From assembly GCA_012026715.1 (NCBI GenBank), contig VEPB01000235.1, positions 1-21,468 on the forward strand: 21,468 nucleotides of DNA, read 5' to 3'. Below are positions 1 to 6,632 of the stretch, piece after piece. How positions within the stretch are numbered: position 1 is the first letter of the stretch; each line of letters starts with the position of its first letter. The translations under genes and the position numbers were made by a program. Source of the stretch: Methylococcaceae bacterium. Lineage in GTDB: Bacteria > Pseudomonadota > Gammaproteobacteria > Methylococcales > Methylococcaceae. The notes under the pieces are model-generated. The model searched no databases. It saw only the letters and a program-made list of their open reading frames with translations, and was not told where the DNA came from.

Positions 1-1
1 C

Positions 2-403
2 CACTTCGTCGGCTACAACCACATCCTGGCGGTGACCTGGCGCGACGCCTCGGGCGCGGAGCGCTGGCTGCCCCTGGTCAACGAGGAAGGCCGCATCGTC
101 GCGCCCAACTGGGGACGCGCCCAATGCTGGTGGGCCAACATCGTGGTGACTCCCCACATCAAGCTTCCCCGGCTGGAAAAGGGCCTGATGCAGGCGATCG
201 CCTTCTGGGCCGGCAAGCTGGGGCTGGACTTCCAGCACACCCCCTTCACCCTGAAGATGAAGGAAGTGGAAGTGCCCATGGACTGGCAACCGGACCTGCG
301 CCACCGCAATCTGGCCAGGCCATGGAAAGACATCGGCAGCATCCGTTGGGACGGCAACCGGATACGGCTGGAAACGCCGGGACTGGATCTGGAAGCGCTG
401 TAG
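2..403 (+). CDS. C-terminal fragment of an unrecognised protein (5' end outside window)
   Basis: The frame is open from the window edge and runs about 133 codons to a TAG at 401-403. A GTG at 32 is in frame, but the codons before it (HFVGYNHILAV) continue the same protein-like sequence, so this is most likely the tail of a longer gene. The fragment is rich in Trp and basic/acidic residues (GRAQCWWANIVVTP, PMDWQPDLRHRNLARPWKD), has no clear membrane helix, and ends in LDLEAL. I do not recognise the family. It faces the next gene convergently with 68 bases between them and no obvious terminator hairpin. Codon use looks like a normal GC-rich chromosomal gene. Confidence 0.75.
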   Translation, partial: HFVGYNHILAVTWRDASGAERWLPLVNEEGRIVAPNWGRAQCWWANIVVTPHIKLPRLEKGLMQAIAFWAGKLGLDFQHTPFTLKMKEVEVPMDWQPDLRHRNLARPWKDIGSIRWDGNRIRLETPGLDLEAL

Positions 404-471
404 TCCGCCTCAGGCTAACGGAATCCAGCCGGCGGGTTGTTCCCGACTTTGGCTTACGTCATCCCCTTCGA

Positions 472-837
472 TCAGGCATATCCGTACAGCTTCAGTTGGC
501 TGTCGAACCAGTAATACAAAAGACCGGTGGCGATGGCAAACGAGATCAGCGCCACGATGAATGCCGGTTTCTCTCTCGGCTCCAGATCAGCCCACTTGCC
601 GGTACCGGAGGGTTGAAAAAGCACGTAATAAAGACCGAACACGAAACACAGCGGGACCAGGATCATCACCTTGAGCGAATATCTCAGCTCGGGCACATGA
701 TTCTGCATGTCCACGACCTTCAAATAAATGAAGAAATAGCCAAAAACCAGCCCGATGGCTATCAAGCCCAGACCGGCCAGAATCTTTTTCAGCTTAAGCT
801 TCATCAGCGATTTATCACTGTGATTAGGGGAATTCAT
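472..837 (-). CDS. Small inner-membrane protein with three predicted helices, function unknown
   Basis: This 121-residue protein starts at an ATG (835-837) and ends with TGA at 472-474. After a basic N-terminus (KLKLKK) it has three hydrophobic segments at about residues 18-38, 54-73 and 92-109, separated by short charged loops such as GTGKWADLEPREKP. That pattern fits a small integral inner-membrane protein with no catalytic domain. No family is recognised. It stands alone: the left neighbour converges on it, and an AT-rich stretch (about 840-920) that could hold its promoter lies upstream. There is no strong ribosome-binding site ahead of the ATG. Confidence 0.7.
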   Translation of the reverse strand: MNSPNHSDKSLMKLKLKKILAGLGLIAIGLVFGYFFIYLKVVDMQNHVPELRYSLKVMILVPLCFVFGLYYVLFQPSGTGKWADLEPREKPAFIVALISFAIATGLLYYWFDSQLKLYGYA

Positions 838-1136
838 TAGGATTAAACCTGTATTTCGTTGTGGATTACATCAGATTAATTAAGATATTCGCATAAAAAC
901 CTGGAAAAACCATTCTATTAGCACCGCACAATACGGAACCAGGGCATCTGATTGCTTTGTCATTGTCACCACACGAGCGATTCTGGCATATTCATGGACT
1001 GGCGCAAATCATTTGAAGGGAAATACCCTCTGTAATTGGCAGTGATTTTTCTCGAGATCCGCCCTACCAGATTTATCGATGCCATTGCTTTTCCCCGGCA
1101 CGAACTGCCGTGTCTCGAATCACTACGACAACGATC

Positions 1137-1244
1137 CTAAGCGGCCATTACCCTCCTCAATCTCTCAATTTCTTCCTCAGCTATCTGCGGATCGCTAGAG
1201 AGCCCTCGGTGCCGATCGAGGCCGGCCAGGTCCGCCACGTAGTC
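1137..1244 (-). pseudogene. Possible relic: C-terminal tail of a lost gene
   Basis: On the minus strand this stretch reads DYVADLAGLDRHRGLSSDPQ and then an acidic/basic amphipathic helix (IAEEEIERLRRVMAA), ending in TAG at 1137-1139. The helix looks like genuine coding sequence, unlike the Arg/Pro-rich shadows in the other frames. Upstream of it the frame stays open but turns into low-quality repeat-like sequence (RNIRRGRHQSAQSNALFSAQ), and no start codon or ribosome-binding site is credible. I infer that a gene was truncated by a repeat-associated event. The family is not identified, and a chance open frame is possible. Confidence 0.3.
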
Positions 1245-1343
1245 TTGGGGTTGAGCCGAGAAGAGTGCATTAGACTGCGCCGATTGATGCCGTCCCCGAC
1301 GGATATTTCTGAGCGCAGTCCCGATGGGATCGCGTTGAAGCCC

Positions 1344-1360
1344 CTCTCCCTGCGGGAGAG
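1344..1360. repeat. Short perfect hairpin CTCTCCC-TGC-GGGAGAG
   Basis: CTCTCCC at 1344-1350 and GGGAGAG at 1354-1360 are exact reverse complements with a three-base loop. It is the left member of the palindrome cluster that continues to 1481. There is no T-tract on either side, so it is better read as a repeat unit than a terminator. Confidence 0.7.
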
Positions 1361-1366
1361 ACCCCT

Positions 1367-1481
1367 CGGCCCCATGGCCCGCGAATTGTGCCCTGGAACC
1401 GAGTGGTCTCTCTCCCTCATCCGCCCCTTCGGGCCACCTTCTCCCAGAGGGAGAAGGAATAAAGGTGCGGCCATGGGCCGC
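1367..1481. repeat. Nested inverted-repeat element with a 9-bp perfect inner hairpin
   Basis: The inner hairpin is CCTTCTCCC (1437-1445), loop AGA, GGGAGAAGG (1449-1457), which pairs perfectly. Around it lie imperfect outer arms at 1367-1382 (CGGCCCCATGGCCCGC) and 1467-1481 (GCGGCCATGGGCCGC), complementary apart from two one-base differences. With the 1344-1360 hairpin this makes a compound element of about 140 bp, typical of mobile intergenic palindromes (REP/MITE-like). The 11-mer TTCTCCCAGAG inside it recurs at 2550-2560, on the other side of the HDOD gene. Confidence 0.65.
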
Positions 1482-1534
1482 AGGTTCCTGGGTAGGGGCT
1501 CAATTCGACATCATCGCGGATCGCCCTTTCCCGG

Positions 1535-1564
1535 TTGGTCACAAGCGGCGGGCGTGTCTATACT
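1535..1564 (+). promoter_or_regulatory. Candidate sigma-70 promoter for the HDOD gene
   Basis: TTGGTC at 1535-1540 (three of six matches to the -35 consensus) is followed after 18 bases by TATACT at 1559-1564 (five of six matches to the -10 consensus). The expected start of transcription near 1571 would leave a leader of about 36 bases before the ATG at 1607. The site lies just right of the palindrome cluster. Confidence 0.4.
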
Positions 1565-1606
1565 CGCCACGTAGCCACAAGCCCCCACTCGCCCCGAACT
1601 TTCGCC

Positions 1607-2512
1607 ATGAACCGAACGGAAGCTCTGAGGATCATCACCGATCAAGCCGCGAGCGCGCCGCTGCATTTCGCCGGCCATGTGGAGATCGGGCTGCGCATCC
1701 GGGATGCCCTCAACGATCCCGACTGTCATGTGGATGCCGCGGCCAAACTGATCCAGGCGGAACCGGCGCTGTCCGCCCAGGTGGTGGCGATCGCCAACTC
1801 GGCCGCCTACAACACCAGCGGCCGGGCGATCACCGACGTGAAAACGGCGGTTTCGCGCATCGGGTTTGCCACCTTGCGCAGCCTGGCGGCGGCCCACATC
1901 GTCAAGCACCTGGCGGGGGTGCCCACCAACGCAACCATCAAGGCGCTGACCGACCAGTTGTGGCGTCACACCACCCACGTGGCGGCGCTTTGCCGCACCA
2001 TCGCCCGCCGGGTGACCCGGCAGAACCCGGAATCGGCCCTGTTCATCGGCCTGGTGCATGAGGTGGGGAATTTCTACCTGCTGTCCCGCGCCGGAGAATT
2101 CCCGGCATTGATCGAGGCGCAACCGGCCCAGCTGCCGGACCGGCCGGCACCGAGCTTCGAGGAAGAAGCCGCGGCAACACCCACCCATGCGGTTGGCGAC
2201 GATCCGGTAACCTTGCTGGAACGCGAACTGACCCTGACGGTGCTGCGCCAGCTACAGGTGCCGGCGCCGGCGATCGAGGCGGTGGGAGACTATTTTGCCG
2301 GCTACATGGAACTGCCTCCGAGTTCCATGGCGGACACCCTGCTGCTGGCGGAATCCCTGGCTCCGGTCGGTTCGCCGCTGAGCTCGGTGGTGAACAGCGA
2401 TGCCGACGACCCGGTCTCCATCGATGCGGCAATCGGAGATTCCACGCTCTCGGAAATTCTCAAGGAATCCGCCGCCGAGGTGGAGTCCCTGGCCAAGGCG
2501 CTGGGAACCTGA
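1607..2512 (+). CDS. HDOD-domain signalling protein
   Basis: This 301-residue protein matches the HDOD domain, a degenerate relative of HD-type phosphohydrolases found in many proteobacterial signalling proteins and thought to act through protein contacts. Helical HDOD features are visible: the AKLIQAEPALSAQVVAIANS segment (residues 47-66), AVSRIGFATLRSLA (81-94), WRHTTHVAALC (119-129) and FIGLVHEVGNFYLL (146-159). The last holds HE (151-152) where an active HD enzyme has HD, in line with no hydrolase activity. The C-terminal third is acidic and less conserved. I chose ATG 1607 because codons upstream are not protein-like, although a TTG at 1535 is in frame. It is a lone plus-strand gene between repeat elements, and its target is unknown. 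Confidence 0.85.
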   Translation: MNRTEALRIITDQAASAPLHFAGHVEIGLRIRDALNDPDCHVDAAAKLIQAEPALSAQVVAIANSAAYNTSGRAITDVKTAVSRIGFATLRSLAAAHIVKHLAGVPTNATIKALTDQLWRHTTHVAALCRTIARRVTRQNPESALFIGLVHEVGNFYLLSRAGEFPALIEAQPAQLPDRPAPSFEEEAAATPTHAVGDDPVTLLERELTLTVLRQLQVPAPAIEAVGDYFAGYMELPPSSMADTLLLAESLAPVGSPLSSVVNSDADDPVSIDAAIGDSTLSEILKESAAEVESLAKALGT

Positions 2513-2682
2513 GCGCGCCGCTCATTCCCTATGGCGTTGAGAACGAACGTTCTCCCAGAGTTAGAGGGCTTTCGATTTCAATAGGCCACAGGATGCGCCG
2601 AACAACGTCAGGCCCATTCATCTCGACCGATGCGCTTCGCTGCCGCTCAGCACATCCTACGAGTCGCTGGGAACCTGAGCGC
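2499..2682. repeat. 18-bp direct repeat bracketing a compact intergenic repeat unit
   Basis: CGCTGGGAACCTGAGCGC occurs at 2499-2516, across the HDOD stop codon, and again at 2665-2682 just before the end of cysH. Both copies are followed by CATTC, the first after a seven-base offset. Between them lie GAGAACG-AA-CGTTCTC (2539-2554, perfect 7-bp arms), the motif TTCTCCCAGAG (2550-2560) and imperfect inverted ends AGGATGCG (2590-2597) and CACATCCT (2651-2658). The layout suggests insertion of a non-coding repeat of about 166 bp, with duplication of the flank, into the gap between the two convergent genes. Confidence 0.6.
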
Positions 2683-2685
2683 CAT

Positions 2686-3426
2686 TCAGCTTTTCCCCTT
2701 GCCGCCCCGCAGGTTACCTGCGTGGAGACCGCACTCCTTCTTGGCGGCGTCCTCCCACCACCAGCGTCCCTCCCGTTCGTGCTGATGGGGCAGCACCGCA
2801 CGGGTGCAAGGCTCGCAGCCGATGCTGACATAGCCTTGCCGATGCAGAGGATTGAAGGGGACCTCGAAGGCTTCGATGTAGTCCCAGACTTGGGCCGAGG
2901 ACCAATTGGCCAAGGGATTGAACTTGATCAGGGCGTGATCGGGTGTGGCAAAGGCGGTATCGAGCTCGACCTCGGCCACCGCCTGCCGGGTCGGGTTCTG
3001 GTCGCGGCGCTGGCCGGTGATCCAGGCATCCAACGTGGGCAGATGACGGCGCAGCGACGCCACCTTGCGGATGCCGCAACATTCGGTGTGACCGTCCCGG
3101 TAGAAGCTGAACAGCCCCTTGGCGCTCACCAACCGGCTCAGTTCCTCCGCATCGGGCGACAGGATGGTCAGGCGGATGCGCGAATAACGCTCCCGCACGG
3201 TTTCGAGGAATCGGTAGGTTTCCGGATGGAGCCGCCCGGTATCCAGGCAAAACACGGCCACGTCGGGCTTAAGCTTCACCGCCATGTCGATCAGCGCCAC
3301 GTCCTCGGCCCCGCTGAAAGAAATTGCGATCTGATCGAAAGCGGCCAGCGCCGCCTTGAGGATGACGCGGGGATTCTTGGCGGCCAATTCGGCCTGGGCC
3401 TGCTGAAGCTCGAAGGGACTGCTCAT
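2686..3426 (-). CDS. cysH: Assimilatory adenylylsulfate (APS/PAPS) reductase CysH
   Basis: The 246-residue cytoplasmic enzyme reduces activated sulfate to sulfite with thioredoxin or glutaredoxin in cysteine synthesis. Visible signatures are the nucleotide-binding loop SFSGAEDVAL (36-45), the LDTGRLHPET segment (61-70), a Cys pair at 116-117 (ECCGIRK) and C204-x2-C207 (GCEPC), which together bind a 4Fe-4S cluster, and the C-terminal catalytic Cys232 in KECGLH. The four cluster cysteines are the mark of the APS-reducing type; PAPS-only enzymes such as that of Escherichia coli lack them. The ATG at 3424-3426 lies 23 bases after the gshA stop, so the two genes are probably co-transcribed. Its end abuts a repeat element. 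Confidence 0.92.
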   Translation of the reverse strand: MSSPFELQQAQAELAAKNPRVILKAALAAFDQIAISFSGAEDVALIDMAVKLKPDVAVFCLDTGRLHPETYRFLETVRERYSRIRLTILSPDAEELSRLVSAKGLFSFYRDGHTECCGIRKVASLRRHLPTLDAWITGQRRDQNPTRQAVAEVELDTAFATPDHALIKFNPLANWSSAQVWDYIEAFEVPFNPLHRQGYVSIGCEPCTRAVLPHQHEREGRWWWEDAAKKECGLHAGNLRGGKGKS

Positions 3427-3449
3427 GGGGACGGTTAAGTTGCTACAGA

Positions 3450-5072
3450 CTAGGCGTTGCCGGCCCGCCGCTGCATCTGAGGCGGATCCTCCAGCAGGCT
3501 CTTGGCAAAATACTGGCGCAGATACTCGTCGAAACCCACCCGGTCCGAGGCTTCGATTTGCCGCTGCCGTTCCAGGGAAGCAGCCGCCTGGTTGTGGAAT
3601 TCGGCCAACCGCTCGGGCGCCAGGGGCTCGGCCCGAAACTGCTGCCCATGGGACCGTGCCAATCTCAGGCCATAGTCGATGAAGCTTTCCTTACGCTCCG
3701 ACATCTCCCGCAGCACCCGGGCCGAGGGCGTCGCCTCCGGATCGGCCACCGCCGGCAGCAAACCATCGACGCTGGACCGGTAAGGCCGTCCTGGCCGGGA
3801 CTCGTCGAGGATATCGGCGATCACCGCGATGTCGTTCAGAATCTCCCCGGCCCAATCCCGCAAGGACACCTCGGATCCGGCCCGCTTCAAGCTGAATCCG
3901 GGAGTACGGCCACAACAGGCCACCCCGAAACTGTTGGCGGCGATGTCGGCTTTCTCCTGGCCCTCCACCGGCGGGCTCTCCCGCAAGAAACAGTAAAGCA
4001 GGAACAGTTCGAGGAAGCGCAACTGTTCCAGACTCACCCCAACCGGGTAATTGCCGCACAGATCCACCGACCGCAACTCCACATAGTGGACGCCGCGCCG
4101 GCGCAAGGCCGCGACCGGCCGCTCGCCGGACTCGGTGATCTGCTTGGGCCGGATGGCGCTGTAGTATTCATTGGAGATCTGCAGGATGTTGGCGCTGAGC
4201 TGCCGGTACTCCCCATTGACCTTGACGCCGATCTTATCGTAAGGGGGGTAATGGGTGTTGACCGCCTCGGCCAGGCAGCGCACGTACTGCTCCAGGCTGT
4301 TGCAGGAGATATCCAGGTCCGACTGGCTATCGTTGCGGTAGCCGATGTCGCTCATCCGCAAGGAGGTGGCGTGGGGCCGGTACAGGGTGGCCGTATCGAA
4401 CACCGGAAACCGCTTCCCTAACTCCTGCTTGCCGCTGAAGAATGACTTGGCCAGCGCCGGCGAGGCGCCAAACAGGTACAGCACGATCCAGCCATATCGC
4501 TTGACGTTGCGGATCAGCCCCAGATATTCCTCGGAACGGAACTGCATCAGGCCGCCGCGCCGGCCCTGGAGTTCGTGCCAGACCGGCCACAGATCCTCAT
4601 TGAGGGAATAGTTGAAGTGCACCCCGGCGATGGCTTGCATCGCCCGGCCATAGCGCCAGGCCAGTCCGACCCGGTAGACATGCTTCATCCGGCCGATATT
4701 GGAACTGCCGTAGCGCGCGATGGGGATGCTCTCGTCGCCGGCAATCTCGCAGGGCATGGAAACCGGCCACAGCAACTCGTCGCCGACGTGCTGGCAGACG
4801 AAACGGTGCAGGTCGGCGAGATATTCCAGGGTCGCCTCGGCATCGGCGCTGGGCGGGGTAATCAGCTCGATCAGCGCTTCGGAATAATCGGTGGTGATGT
4901 GGGGATGGGTCAGCGCCGATCCCAGCGAGGAAGGGTGCGGGGTGGCGGCGATACGGGCATCGCCGGTCACCCTCAGGCTCTCTTTTTCCAGGCCCTTGAG
5001 ACCGCCGGCCAGCAAGCGCTGTTGGCCCGCGGAGACCAGTTGGCCCAGCCGAAACTCGATGTCTTGCTTCAA
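3450..5072 (-). CDS. gshA: Glutamate-cysteine ligase (gamma-proteobacterial type)
   Basis: The 540-residue enzyme joins glutamate and cysteine with ATP, the first and rate-limiting step of glutathione synthesis in the cytoplasm. Family hallmarks are GGLKGLEKESLRV near the N-terminus, THPHITTDYSEALIELITPP (substrate/ATP site), the GVHFNYSL segment, and RRRGVHYVELRSVDLCGNYP in the middle. Length is close to the roughly 520 residues usual for this class. The start is a TTG (5070-5072), preceded by an AGGA element about 10 bases upstream; no in-frame ATG precedes the conserved N-terminus. A strong extended -10 promoter sits at 5135-5143. cysH follows directly, pairing sulfate reduction with thiol synthesis. 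Confidence 0.93.
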   Translation of the reverse strand: MKQDIEFRLGQLVSAGQQRLLAGGLKGLEKESLRVTGDARIAATPHPSSLGSALTHPHITTDYSEALIELITPPSADAEATLEYLADLHRFVCQHVGDELLWPVSMPCEIAGDESIPIARYGSSNIGRMKHVYRVGLAWRYGRAMQAIAGVHFNYSLNEDLWPVWHELQGRRGGLMQFRSEEYLGLIRNVKRYGWIVLYLFGASPALAKSFFSGKQELGKRFPVFDTATLYRPHATSLRMSDIGYRNDSQSDLDISCNSLEQYVRCLAEAVNTHYPPYDKIGVKVNGEYRQLSANILQISNEYYSAIRPKQITESGERPVAALRRRGVHYVELRSVDLCGNYPVGVSLEQLRFLELFLLYCFLRESPPVEGQEKADIAANSFGVACCGRTPGFSLKRAGSEVSLRDWAGEILNDIAVIADILDESRPGRPYRSSVDGLLPAVADPEATPSARVLREMSERKESFIDYGLRLARSHGQQFRAEPLAPERLAEFHNQAAASLERQRQIEASDRVGFDEYLRQYFAKSLLEDPPQMQRRAGNA

Positions 5073-5134
5073 AGGGAAGGATTCCTGCGCCAGATCACGG
5101 AGCCCGGCGAGCAGCCGGACCCTTGGGAAGCACC

Positions 5135-5143
5135 ATTATACCA
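5135..5143 (-). promoter_or_regulatory. Extended -10 promoter element for gshA
   Basis: Reading the minus strand, the sequence is TGGTATAAT: a perfect TATAAT with the TGn extension that can replace a good -35 box. No convincing -35 hexamer lies 16-18 bases upstream (GGGGAG there). Transcription would begin near 5128, leaving a leader of about 55 bases to the gshA TTG codon. The site lies in the 90-base gap after the DUF2782 gene, so gshA-cysH can be transcribed separately from it. Confidence 0.6.
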
Positions 5144-5162
5144 AAGGGCGGTGCAGCCTCCC

Positions 5163-5507
5163 CTACCAGCTGAACAAGACCCACTGGGGAACCTTCATGT
5201 CCCGATCCAGATCGCTGCGGCGCACGTCCATATTGCCATCACCGTCAGTATCCAGCATGTAGTAGGGCGGACCGATGGCGGGCTTGACCTTGATCATGTA
5301 AAGACGGTTATTGACCCGGTACTCTTCGACCACGTCCTTGCCGCGGCGGACGATGGTCACTTCCGGTTCCGCATTCCCGCCGCCCTGGTCCGGCGCCGCG
5401 TTGTCCGGGATATCGGGCAACGGCGCAAGATCTTCGGCTGCCGCGGCATCGAACGCCGCAAGGCTGCCGGCGAGGAGGAGAGCAATGGGGAGATTCAAGC
5501 GTGGCAT
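5163..5507 (-). CDS. DUF2782 family exported protein
   Basis: This 114-residue protein begins with a signal peptide (LPIALLLAGSLAAFDAAAA, residues 6-24) and has an acidic Pro/Gly-rich stretch before a compact conserved domain. The domain carries the DUF2782 pattern: VTIVRRGKDVVEEYRVNNRL, YMIKVKPAIGPPYYMLDTDG, and a terminal VPQWVLFSW. The family is found mainly in Gammaproteobacteria; its function is unknown and the product is expected in the periplasm or cell envelope. The ATG at 5505-5507 gives the expected length. It lies 90 bases upstream of gshA on the same strand, so some read-through into gshA is possible. Confidence 0.85.
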   Translation of the reverse strand: MPRLNLPIALLLAGSLAAFDAAAAEDLAPLPDIPDNAAPDQGGGNAEPEVTIVRRGKDVVEEYRVNNRLYMIKVKPAIGPPYYMLDTDGDGNMDVRRSDLDRDMKVPQWVLFSW

Positions 5508-5576
5508 AGCGGCGTCTCGCTTCGGAGGAGGCCGCCATGATAGTACAGATCGGCGCCTCCCGGACGCCCGGCTGGA

Positions 5577-6419
5577 TCAGATCTTGCCTTCCATCCAGTA
5601 TTCCAAGCGGTAGCCAGGCCCCGGCTTAGCATAGTAATACCCCTGAGCCGAGGCGAATCCCAACCGCTTCAGGCGATGGACCTGGCTTTCCCGCTCCACG
5701 CCTTCCGCCACCGTTTCCAGGCCCCGTTCACCCGCCAAGGCCACCAGCCGGGCCAGCGCCTCGCACACCCGATCGTCCCGGTCTACCCGGCGAATCACGC
5801 TGCGGTCGATCTTGACCGCATCCACCGGCCATAGTGCCAGACGGGACAGTTCTTCGGGCGAGCAGCGGAATCGGTCGAGCACGATCCGTGCGCCGGCGGC
5901 ATGCAGCCGTTCCAGCTGCTGCACGAAGCGATCCTGATCGACTGGACGGCCAGGTTCGGCCACCTCCAATTCGATGGACTTGGCTGGAATCCCAAGCCGC
6001 GCGGTTAGCGTCGCCAGAAAAGCCGGCAGATTGCCTTGCGCCAATTCCCGCTCGGAAACATTGACGGAAATCGGCGTGTTGATGCCTGGCTCGACCCATT
6101 CGGATGCCTGGCGGCAGACTTCTTCCAGCAGCCAATGGCCCATCTCCAGGATGGCCCCGGACTGCTCGGCCAGCGGCAGGAACAGGCTCGGCGCCAGCAG
6201 GCCCAGCACCGGATGCCGCCACCGCATCAAGGCCTCGGCCCCACGCATCATGCCGGAAACCAGATGCACCTTGGGCTGATAGTACACCTCCAGTTCCCGG
6301 TGCCTGACCGCCCCCTGCATGTCCTCCTCCAGGGTGCTGCGTTGGTACCACCATTTCGCCCAAAGGGCTCCTAGTAATACCGGCGAACCCTCTTGCTGGA
6401 GCACTTGATCGGCGGGCAT
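5577..6419 (-). CDS. EAL-domain protein with degenerate metal site (probably not an active c-di-GMP phosphodiesterase)
   Basis: The product is a stand-alone EAL domain of 280 residues with a short N-terminal region and no GGDEF domain. Conserved parts are YYQPKVHL (46-53), the EAL signature in AEALMRWRHP (E62-A-L), Asn120 in SVNVSE, E152 and E155 in ELEVAE, Lys203 in VKIDRS, E239 in AEGVE and Q259 in QGYYYAKP. The key DDFGTG motif reads DRFRCS (182-187): the second metal-binding Asp is Arg183 and loop 6 is lost. From known EAL chemistry this should abolish hydrolysis, leaving a sensing, binding or scaffold role. I chose ATG 6417-6419 because a TAGGTG-like element precedes it and upstream codons look non-coding. 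It is divergent from the TorF-like gene. Confidence 0.85.
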   Translation of the reverse strand: MPADQVLQQEGSPVLLGALWAKWWYQRSTLEEDMQGAVRHRELEVYYQPKVHLVSGMMRGAEALMRWRHPVLGLLAPSLFLPLAEQSGAILEMGHWLLEEVCRQASEWVEPGINTPISVNVSERELAQGNLPAFLATLTARLGIPAKSIELEVAEPGRPVDQDRFVQQLERLHAAGARIVLDRFRCSPEELSRLALWPVDAVKIDRSVIRRVDRDDRVCEALARLVALAGERGLETVAEGVERESQVHRLKRLGFASAQGYYYAKPGPGYRLEYWMEGKI

Positions 6420-6632
6420 ATGGCACCTACTCTTTTGTTTTTTCTGGATGGACCCCGGACTCTCCGATCCCGCGTTCGCATCCGTCGTCCGTAAATCCCC
6501 GCAAAAAACAAATGGTTCATGCCAAATGCAAATATTCTCGTTATCATGAAAGAAAAGCGCCACCGCCCCCCCCAAATCTCCGTTGCCGGGGCTTTGCTGT
6601 CGCGACGACCACCACTCTTTTACAATGCGGTC
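6420..6632. promoter_or_regulatory. Divergent intergenic region between the EAL gene and the TorF-like gene
   Basis: The 213 bases must hold promoters for both flanking genes. The region is AT-rich around 6425-6550 and has a run of eight C near 6564. TACAAT at 6621-6626 resembles a -10 box just ahead of the ATG at 6633, but no -35 at proper spacing was found. If that box is used, the real start of the plus-strand gene would have to be the downstream GTG at 6708. Confidence 0.3.

Larger units (their letters stand above)
838..1606. other. Gene-poor, repeat-bearing intergenic region
   Basis: About 770 bases separate the small membrane protein from the HDOD gene. The left third (838-1100) is AT-rich with no convincing reading frame. 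The middle (1137-1244) contains a short minus-strand frame that reads like the tail of a real protein. The right part (1341-1481) is a cluster of perfect and near-perfect palindromes, followed by a candidate promoter for the HDOD gene. A 154-codon open frame on the plus strand over 1110-1574 crosses the palindromes and has no protein-like character. Confidence 0.6.

Noticed and set aside
124..840. A 238-codon plus-strand frame over the first two genes
   Set aside because: It overlaps a clear membrane-protein gene on the other strand and the frame of the first gene, and its translation is Gly/Gln/His-rich with no domain features.
1110..1574. A 154-codon open frame on the plus strand
   Set aside because: It runs through the palindrome cluster, is rich in Arg/Pro/Ser from repeat DNA, has no ribosome-binding site and shows no domain-like pattern.
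2539..2554. GAGAACG-AA-CGTTCTC as a DinR/LexA-like operator (GAAC-N4-GTTC)
   Set aside because: It lies between two convergent genes, away from any promoter, inside a repeat unit; a structural palindrome is the simpler reading.
6519..6632. Longer start for the TorF-like protein, including the run of eight C
   Set aside because: The codons give no signal-peptide-like sequence and no ribosome-binding site; the poly-C run was considered as a phase-variable tract but lies outside the likely gene.
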